Below are positions 58,090 to 64,000 of a DNA stretch of 64,000 nt, one piece after another (position 1 is the stretch's first letter; every line of letters starts with the position of its first letter). Source of the DNA: Niabella drilacis (GTDB lineage Bacteria > Bacteroidota > Bacteroidia > Chitinophagales > Chitinophagaceae); assembly GCF_900101395.1 (NCBI RefSeq), contig NZ_FMZO01000001.1, positions 310,001-374,000 on the forward strand, read 5' to 3'. The position numbers and the translations under genes are program-made. Under the pieces are notes generated by a model. That model worked only from the letters and a program-made list of their open reading frames with translations. It did no database searches and had not been told where the DNA came from.

Positions 58090-59601
58090 TCAGTTCCGGT
58101 CTTTCTTCAGCCGCTTTGTCAATGATGCCAGTACGGGCTTCAGGTCTGGGGTAAGGTTCATAAAATATATACCTCCGGTAAACAGTACCAGGATAAAAAT
58201 ACTGCGGGCAAACAAACCCGGAAACCCATGCAGGTTGCGGAACAGCAGCCAGGCCGCCAGGTACACGACTGCACCAAGGATCAGCGTATAGAGTGTTTGC
58301 CTGGTAAAAGGGAAGAGCCGGAACTTTTTCCAAAGGAATATGATGCGGACGATATTATAAATGGTAGTGGAAATGAGGTTTGCCACAGGAGGCCCCATCA
58401 GGCCATACTTTTTGGTGAAAATATAGGTGAGGGGCAGCATAAACAGCAGCAGGATAATACCGCTTACCAGATCAAATTTCCAGTAAGTAGATGTTCCGAT
58501 GATCTGGGAATTAACGCCGGTACCCATATCAATGACCCGGGTTAGCCCCAGAAGAATAAAGGGAACAAACCCAAGCAGGAAGCTTTGCCTGAGCTTTAGT
58601 GTAACAATGGCATCCGTATAGTTCAGGGCGATCAATGTAAACAGCAGGCTGGCAAAGATCAGCTGGTTGATGGAGGACCGTTGATAGATATTTTGGATCT
58701 GGTTTATTTTTTTTTCTTTCCAGGCCTTTGATATATAGGGGATGGAAGCGGCAATAATGCTGCGTTGCGGGGCCTGTATGAGGCTGGTTAAGAACTGGGC
58801 CAATGTAAAGATGGAAAGATTTTTCAGACCTTTATCCGTAACAGACGCCAGTACCAGGGAGTCGAACTGCTGGGAGATGGTGAATACCAGCAACCCGGAG
58901 TATACAAAAAATATAAAGCGGAGGAGTTTCTTAAAAAAGCGGCGGGTTACTTTGCTGATGCGGAAGGTAAGGTGGATCTTTTTAGTGGCCACCAGGTAAA
59001 ATAACAACATCAAAGCTATCAGGGGATAGATAAAGGAATACAGCTTAATGAACAGGCCAAAATCGGGAATGACCTTGAGTATAAACAAAATGATCAGCAC
59101 AGTGGTCAGCAGCCGCCATTGTACTTCTTTTAAAAAGTTGGTAAGGACCGATTTCTTTAAACTCCATCCATATGCTTCCAGGATTCCGAAAATGGTTAAT
59201 CCCAGCGACATCGGGTACATCCAGTAATAATAATAAACGGCTAAGGCGGAGCCGTTGCTGAATTTCCTTGCAAAGAACTGTTCAAATACAACCCCCAGCA
59301 CAAAGACAATGACGAAGCCGGCAAGCCCGGTTAACAGCGACCAGGCGATCATGTCATTTTTCCGGGGCTCCAGGTTGTCATTGTAGTAATGATAGAACTT
59401 GTAAATAAAAGAAGGCATCCCCAGGGATGCAAAGGAAACGATGACCAGGGTTGTTGAATTGAACAATTGCGTAAGCCCATATTGTTCTTCGGTAAAAAAG
59501 CCTTCCCTGCCGAATAAATAAGTGTTTAATGCGCCTACAGCAAAGCCGATATAAATAACGGCAGATGAAATAATACTGTGTTTCCTGATCTCTGCACTCA
59601 T
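58090..59601 (-). CDS. Wzx-like polysaccharide flippase family protein
   Basis: A 503-residue membrane protein with about 12-14 hydrophobic helices, of the MOP exporter (MATE/PST) superfamily. The N-terminal region HSIISSAVIYIGFAVGALNTYLFGREGFFTEEQYGLTQLFNSTTLV is typical of the polysaccharide-exporter start, and conserved loops such as KKYGLMGPPVANLISTTIYNIVRIIFLWKKF near 385-415 match the family. It probably flips lipid-linked sugar units across the inner membrane. No glycosyltransferase lies nearby. It follows the M1 peptidase gene by 9 bases on the same strand, so the two form an operon. Confidence 0.85.
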   Translation of the reverse strand: MSAEIRKHSIISSAVIYIGFAVGALNTYLFGREGFFTEEQYGLTQLFNSTTLVIVSFASLGMPSFIYKFYHYYNDNLEPRKNDMIAWSLLTGLAGFVIVFVLGVVFEQFFARKFSNGSALAVYYYYWMYPMSLGLTIFGILEAYGWSLKKSVLTNFLKEVQWRLLTTVLIILFILKVIPDFGLFIKLYSFIYPLIALMLLFYLVATKKIHLTFRISKVTRRFFKKLLRFIFFVYSGLLVFTISQQFDSLVLASVTDKGLKNLSIFTLAQFLTSLIQAPQRSIIAASIPYISKAWKEKKINQIQNIYQRSSINQLIFASLLFTLIALNYTDAIVTLKLRQSFLLGFVPFILLGLTRVIDMGTGVNSQIIGTSTYWKFDLVSGIILLLFMLPLTYIFTKKYGLMGPPVANLISTTIYNIVRIIFLWKKFRLFPFTRQTLYTLILGAVVYLAAWLLFRNLHGFPGLFARSIFILVLFTGGIYFMNLTPDLKPVLASLTKRLKKDRN

Positions 59602-59610
59602 AGAACCGGG

Positions 59611-61272
59611 TTAAGAAGCTTTTTCTGTCCTGATATAAAAATTGGGATTGACATTAAGCACATTGTTGTCTAAAATACTCAATGGCGCCTCCTGGTACTG
59701 CTCTTTAGGATTGAGCCATTGCCCGCTGGCCAGCTGTACCGGCATATCAAATCCTGGTACACAGTTGGTCCATTTATACCGCACTTTATTGCCGCTGATG
59801 GTATAGGCAAGCACCGGGATACCGGTGGTACGCAGGTACTGGTCAAACACTTTTTGCAGCGGCTTGCCGGTCTTCCGGATGATGTATGCTTCTATTTGCC
59901 TGCCGGTTACCGTCTGGTGATAGAAATCCCTGTTCAGGCCCCTTAACAGGCTGCGGAATTTTTCATCGTCATTGATGATCTGGCGGATGGTATGGATCAT
60001 GCTGGCCCCTTTATCATACATATCGCTGCTGCCTTCCTTGTTCACCCCATAGATCCCGATAATGGGTTTGTCATTCCGGATGATCTTCCGTTGCCCGATC
60101 AGGTACTCGTTGGCGGCCTTCAAACCATGCCGGCATTGCACAAACAGGGTTTCAGAATACGTGGTAAAGCCTTCATGCACCCACATGTCGGCAATATCCC
60201 GGGTTGTGATATTATTGGCAAACCATTCATGCCCGCTTTCATGTACAATAATAAAGTCCCAGTCATCGCCCCAGCCGGTTCCGGACCGGTCTTTGCCCAG
60301 GTAACCATTCAGGTATTTATTGCCATATGCTACGCCACTCTGGTGCTCCATACCAAGATGGGGGGCGTCTATCAGTTTATAACTATCTTCATAAAAAGGG
60401 TAGGGCCCCATCCAGTGCTCAAAGCAACGGAGCATGGGCTTTACGATCTTAAAATGTTCTTTTGCCTTGTCCAGGTTATAGTCCAGTACCCAGTACCCAA
60501 TATCCAGCTTCCCTTTTTCTCCCTGAAGGGTATCGCTGAAATGAACATAATGACCAATATAAGGGGTGATCAGGTACGTATTGATGGGTTGAGTTACGGT
60601 CCACTTCCAGTCGGTAGTACCATTCCCGTTACGGGTTTTGGCGGTCAGCCGCCCGTTGCTTACTGCAGCCAGGGTATCCGGCACATTAATGTTAATGGTC
60701 ATACCGTTGTCCGGCTCATCGGCCTGGTGGTCCTTGCACGGGAGCCAGGAACTGGCGCCGATGCCCTGGGTGGCCGTGCTGACCCAGTTACGCCCTTTTT
60801 CGTCCTTTGTAAAGATCCACCCTCCATCCCAGGGTGGCGTTTTGGCAACCACGGGGTTTCCCCTGAAATAAATGCGGATGGTTCTGCTTTTTTTATGGGT
60901 GGTCATGCCGGATGTATGCAGCCAGTATACATTTCCTTCCCGGCGAAAGGTAACCGGTTTACGGGTACCAAGATCTTCCACCTTTTCGATCTCCATGGGC
61001 TCCCGGAGATCGATCTGCATGGGACCTTTTGAATCCTGTAGGATGGCATAAGTAATATCATTGTATCCACTGATGGCTTTTTCCCCAATGTTGACAGAGA
61101 GGCGGATATCATATTTGAGCACATTCCACCAGCTCCTGCCTGCGCCGTAACCGCCCCTTAAACTGTCCTGGCGGGTAAGTGTTTCCTGTTGATGCAGTAA
61201 TTGTGCCCGGAGTCCACCGGCGGAGAACAGTATCAAACAGAGTACCTTAAGAATATTTTTCAAAAAAATCAT
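59611..61272 (-). CDS. Secreted M1-family aminopeptidase-like protein
   Basis: A 553-residue peptidase with a signal peptide (LKVLCLILFSAGGLRAQ). The N-terminal beta domain has YDIRLSVNIGEKAISGYNDITY and the catalytic domain shows GMEHQSGVAYG in place of the GAMEN motif, then the zinc site HESGH (His344, Glu345, His348) with Glu367 in WVHEGFTTYSE, exactly the HExxH-x18-E spacing. The C-terminal part (about 460-550) is a single Ig-like domain. The distant Tyr that helps catalysis is probably in MIHTIRQII or nearby. The first gene of an operon with the flippase, diverging from the peptide-binding lipoprotein by 38 bases. Confidence 0.9.
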   Translation of the reverse strand: MIFLKNILKVLCLILFSAGGLRAQLLHQQETLTRQDSLRGGYGAGRSWWNVLKYDIRLSVNIGEKAISGYNDITYAILQDSKGPMQIDLREPMEIEKVEDLGTRKPVTFRREGNVYWLHTSGMTTHKKSRTIRIYFRGNPVVAKTPPWDGGWIFTKDEKGRNWVSTATQGIGASSWLPCKDHQADEPDNGMTININVPDTLAAVSNGRLTAKTRNGNGTTDWKWTVTQPINTYLITPYIGHYVHFSDTLQGEKGKLDIGYWVLDYNLDKAKEHFKIVKPMLRCFEHWMGPYPFYEDSYKLIDAPHLGMEHQSGVAYGNKYLNGYLGKDRSGTGWGDDWDFIIVHESGHEWFANNITTRDIADMWVHEGFTTYSETLFVQCRHGLKAANEYLIGQRKIIRNDKPIIGIYGVNKEGSSDMYDKGASMIHTIRQIINDDEKFRSLLRGLNRDFYHQTVTGRQIEAYIIRKTGKPLQKVFDQYLRTTGIPVLAYTISGNKVRYKWTNCVPGFDMPVQLASGQWLNPKEQYQEAPLSILDNNVLNVNPNFYIRTEKAS

Positions 61273-61310
61273 TACCGAAATGGTTTGGATTGTAAATTTA
61301 AACGTTCAAG

Positions 61311-62981
61311 ATGAAAACAAGGCTACTATATTGGATGCATAAGGTTTTTAAATGGCCGTACGATAGGGTTGTCGCTCTTTTGCTGTTGGTGATACCATTT
61401 GCAGGATGCACGGATCATGCGGAAAAAGAGCGGAAAGTGTTCCGGTATAATGAATATACGGGTATTGCGTCGCTGGACCCGGCATTTGCCAAAAACCAGT
61501 CTACGATGTGGCCCGCACACCAGTTGTTCAACACCCTGGTAGAGATTGATGACAGTTTAAATATTAAGCCGTCCCTGGCTACCCGCTGGGAGGTATCTGA
61601 AGATAAACGGACCTACACCTTTTACCTGAGAAGCGATGTCCTTTTTCATGATAACCCGGTTTTTCCGGGATCGAAGGGACGCAACATGACAGCCGCAGAT
61701 GTGGTTTTTAGCCTGAACCGGATCATTGATCCCGGTGTAGCCAGTCCGGGTGCCTGGATCTTTAACGGGAAGGTAGATCCGCGGGAACCATTTACGGCGG
61801 TGAACGACACGGTTTTCCGGTTGAAGCTGTTGCAACCCTATCAGCCGATCCTCGGGATCTTATCCATGCAGTATTGTTCCGTGGTAGCCCGCGAGGCCGT
61901 GCAGCAATTTGGAGTGGATTTTCGCAGCCATCCTGTAGGCACCGGGCCATTCCAGTTTGTAGCCTGGGAAGAGGGGCAGGGCCTGGTGTTTAAAAAGAAC
62001 CCTAATTATTTTGAACGGGACAGTGCAGGTAACCGGCTGCCCTATATTGACGGTATTAAAATAAGCTTTAAAGAAAGCCGCGCTACGGAATTCCTGTTAT
62101 TACGCCAGGGAAATCTTGATTTTATAAATGAACTGGATCCCAGTTTTAAGGACGAGGTGCTTACAAAAAAAGGAGTGCTTAAAAAGGCATGGGAGGGAAA
62201 ACTGGTTCTAAAAACACAACCCTATCTTAATATTGAGTACCTGGGGATCCTGGTGGATTCAGCTAATGAGATCGTGCGCAGTTCGCCGCTCCGGTTTAAA
62301 AAAGTACGACAGGCAATCAACTATGGGTTTGACCGGAGGAAAATGATCCTTTATTTGAGGAATTCGCTGGGAACCCCCGCAGAATCCGGTTTTGTGCCTA
62401 AGGGCCTGCCCTCTTTTAACGATTCGCTTGTGAAGGGATATCATTATGACCCGGCAAAGGCTATTGCGCTCTTAAAGGAGGCCGGTTTCCCGGGGGGTAA
62501 AGGACTGCCGGTGATCAGGTTGCTCACGATTTCTATGTATGCCGATTTTGCCAATTTTATCGCAAAGCAACTGGAAGCCGTAGGGATGCGCATACAGGTG
62601 GAGGTAGTGCAGAAGGCCCTGCTGTTTGAGATGACGGCAAACTCAAGAGCAGCCTTTTTCCGGGGCGGCTGGATAGCGGATTATCCGGATGCTGAAAATT
62701 ATTTATCGGTGTTCTATTCTAAAAACCCGGCCCCGCCCAACTATACCCGTTACAAAAATGCCCGGTTTGATGCGATTTTTGAGGCGGCGATCAAGGAGAC
62801 CAACGATTCACTACGTTATATCTTATACCGGCAGGCCGATCAGCTGGCTATCAATGATGCCCCGGTGGTACCGCTTTGGTATGATAAAGTGATACAACTG
62901 GTGCAACCCAATATCAAAGGATACCAGCCCAATGCGCTGAATTTGCTGGAATTGCGGAGGGTGCAGATCCTGGATCGCTGA
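61311..62981 (+). CDS. Oligopeptide ABC transporter substrate-binding lipoprotein (SBP_bac_5)
   Basis: A 556-residue lipoprotein of the OppA/DppA type. The signal ends at the lipobox region VIPFAGC. The family motifs are visible: GIASLDPAFAKNQSTMWPAHQLFNTLVEIDDSLNIKPSLATRWEVSEDKRTYTFYLRSDVLFHDN in the first 100 residues, TAADVVFSLNRI, HPVGTGPFQFVAWEEGQGLVFKKNPNYFE and the C-terminal NAPVVPLWYDKVIQLVQPNIKGYQPNAL. It should bind peptides or other small compounds outside the inner membrane. No permease or ATPase gene follows; the next gene is on the other strand. It diverges from the M1 peptidase gene. Confidence 0.92.
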   Translation: MKTRLLYWMHKVFKWPYDRVVALLLLVIPFAGCTDHAEKERKVFRYNEYTGIASLDPAFAKNQSTMWPAHQLFNTLVEIDDSLNIKPSLATRWEVSEDKRTYTFYLRSDVLFHDNPVFPGSKGRNMTAADVVFSLNRIIDPGVASPGAWIFNGKVDPREPFTAVNDTVFRLKLLQPYQPILGILSMQYCSVVAREAVQQFGVDFRSHPVGTGPFQFVAWEEGQGLVFKKNPNYFERDSAGNRLPYIDGIKISFKESRATEFLLLRQGNLDFINELDPSFKDEVLTKKGVLKKAWEGKLVLKTQPYLNIEYLGILVDSANEIVRSSPLRFKKVRQAINYGFDRRKMILYLRNSLGTPAESGFVPKGLPSFNDSLVKGYHYDPAKAIALLKEAGFPGGKGLPVIRLLTISMYADFANFIAKQLEAVGMRIQVEVVQKALLFEMTANSRAAFFRGGWIADYPDAENYLSVFYSKNPAPPNYTRYKNARFDAIFEAAIKETNDSLRYILYRQADQLAINDAPVVPLWYDKVIQLVQPNIKGYQPNALNLLELRRVQILDR

Positions 62982-63050
62982 CCCGCTCTGCGCCGGTACT
63001 GGTCGTCGGAACACAATATTTATTCTGAAAAGCCGGGTTGGAACATGAAT

Positions 63051-63088
63051 AAAAAAAAGACTGTTTCACTATGCGGAACAGTCTTTTG
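63051..63088 (-). terminator. Intrinsic terminator behind the Rpn-family gene
   Basis: AAAAGACTGTTTC and GAACAGTCTTTT pair around an 8-base loop with one mismatch. On the minus strand it is followed by eight T, and it lies about 22 bases past the stop at 63110. The T-run is shorter on the other strand, so the minus direction is favoured. Confidence 0.8.
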
Positions 63089-63109
63089 AGTGTAATGATC
63101 TTAACCTCT

Positions 63110-64000
63110 TTATTGCGTGTCCTTTAATGAAGCCCGGATCTTTTCTACAAAGCCGACAGATACCTCGGTTACATCTGCGATCTGTTCATCCGTAAGGCCC
63201 AGCTTCATGATCAGGTTACGTATATATTCCCTTTTGGCTTTTTCAATGCCCCTGTCCTCCGCGGTTTTTAATACGGAATACTCGGTCCATCTATCCAGAA
63301 CATCTTTTTGATACAACATGAAATCCTCCTTTTTTAGATTAGCTATTTCAGATTCCTCGAATAACTTATAAAATACTTTCTCTGACAAATTTACCGGAAT
63401 ATTTTCTAATTTCCCCATATTGCGCAGTATATACAGCCAGTGCTCCAGACCGGTTTTAATATCTTCCTTTTTTAGGCTGAAATTGGGCAGTTCTAAAAAT
63501 ATGAATTCCAGTTTATTATTAAATGTATGCCCTGTTTCCTCCTCTGTCAGTCTTACCCGGTGCAGGTATTTGCCGGGTATGGTATCGTCAAAGTTAAAGT
63601 CCATTATCGCAACCAGGTACACTTCTTTCAACTCAAAGTTCCAGTCTTTTTTGCCTTTTGGGCCCTGCTCGTATAATTTACTGGCGGTATAAAAGAGTGC
63701 CCTGTCGGTAAAGAATTTTTGACCCGCCCGCTGCACTTCAATAATAAAAGTTTCGCCACCGGCCCCGGTACAGGTGAGGTCAAAGATGGTTTTTCGGTAA
63801 TGTTTTGCCGGTGCACTGTTCTCCTGCGGGTTGTAAACGAGGTCGCGTATTATTTTATGGCCCATGAAGAGCTCGTTCAGGAATGCGATCAGCAGGTCCT
63901 TATTGGACTCTGAGCCAAATATCTTTTTGAACCCAAAATCGGTCAGTGGATCTAAATACCGGCCAATAGGCGGTATAATGGTTGCTTTTGTGTTTTTCAT
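63110..64000 (-). CDS. Rpn-family PD-(D/E)XK nuclease/putative transposase
   Basis: A 296-residue protein of the Rpn (recombination-promoting nuclease) or PDDEXK_2 family, often found in multiple copies in Bacteroidota. The N-terminal DPLTDFGFKKIFGSESNKDLLIAFLNELF is the family hallmark, and the catalytic core is FDLTCTGAGGETFIIEVQRAG with Asp in FDLTC and Glu-Val-Gln in the last strand. The C-terminal part (about 220-296) ends with REYIRNLIMKLGLTDEQIADVTEVSVGFVEKIR, a helix-turn-helix-like segment. Related E. coli proteins promote DNA recombination; a mobile origin is possible. The ATG is the last codon of the window, so an upstream extension cannot be excluded. Confidence 0.88.
   Translation of the reverse strand: MKNTKATIIPPIGRYLDPLTDFGFKKIFGSESNKDLLIAFLNELFMGHKIIRDLVYNPQENSAPAKHYRKTIFDLTCTGAGGETFIIEVQRAGQKFFTDRALFYTASKLYEQGPKGKKDWNFELKEVYLVAIMDFNFDDTIPGKYLHRVRLTEEETGHTFNNKLEFIFLELPNFSLKKEDIKTGLEHWLYILRNMGKLENIPVNLSEKVFYKLFEESEIANLKKEDFMLYQKDVLDRWTEYSVLKTAEDRGIEKAKREYIRNLIMKLGLTDEQIADVTEVSVGFVEKIRASLKDTQ

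Noticed and set aside
59992..61032. 346-residue open frame on the plus strand
   Set aside because: It is antisense to the M1 peptidase gene with a complete zinc site. Long shadow frames are frequent at this base composition.
1..64000. tRNA, rRNA or CRISPR genes
   Set aside because: I looked through the gaps for cloverleaf arms, CCA-type ends and spaced identical repeats. None was found; the tandem arrays have no spacers of constant length.
63110..64000. Complete insertion sequence around the Rpn-family gene
   Set aside because: No inverted repeats or target duplication can be seen at the left side of the gene, and the right end lies outside the window; only a nuclease gene is supported.

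Overview
The window looks like chromosomal core sequence from a member of the Bacteroidota, most likely family Chitinophagaceae (a Niabella-like relative is my guess from gene content; no search was run). Supporting signs are -7 boxes of the TAnnTTTG type, near absence of Shine-Dalgarno sequences, a Bacteroidota-style TamB with an N-terminal anchor, PorT-like outer-membrane barrels, a DUF4251 lipoprotein, a leuC-leuD-leuA-leuB gene order and many short degenerate tandem repeats in the intergenic gaps. I see no rRNA, tRNA, CRISPR array, prophage or complete insertion sequence.

Layout. 1-17 kb: DUF4251 lipoprotein fragment, terC-pyrD, ung, the cbpA-cbpM chaperone pair, a secreted M1 peptidase and a secreted M28 peptidase, an FkbM methyltransferase, a 168-bp palindromic MITE-like element, rsmG and dnaB (divergent), rsmE and a fatty-acid-hydroxylase family membrane protein. 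17-25.5 kb: DUF1772 protein, ankyrin protein, map, a divergent HxlR regulator and DHFR-like reductase, dCMP deaminase, an 18-copy heptamer repeat, nagA and dxs. 25.5-37 kb: tamB diverging from a large secreted protein that joins a zinc-peptidase-like domain, a propeller-like region and a probable outer-membrane barrel; then DinB, a Crp-type regulator coupled to a plug-only protein, purK and an AhpD-like protein.

37.4-44.8 kb: a leucine operon on the minus strand (leuC, leuD, leuA, leuB) in which every junction carries extra genes: a lipoprotein, a VapBC-like toxin-antitoxin pair and an outer-membrane protein. 45-49 kb: a GNAT enzyme and an envelope cluster (secreted hypothetical, OmpA lipoprotein, two tandem barrel paralogues). 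49.6-57 kb: uvrA, a GIY-YIG nuclease gene bracketed by matching direct repeats, and dnaE. 57-64 kb: NlpC/P60 lipoprotein, a Wzx-like flippase, a second M1 peptidase, an orphan oligopeptide-binding lipoprotein and an Rpn-family PD-(D/E)XK nuclease.

Most genes are housekeeping (DNA replication and repair, nucleotide, leucine and isoprenoid synthesis, rRNA modification) mixed with envelope and peptide-processing genes. The candidates most worth a second look are the repeat-flanked GIY-YIG cassette, the peptidase-propeller-barrel protein opposite tamB, the interrupted leu operon, the missing standard start codon of tamB, and several unrelated families of intergenic repeats.
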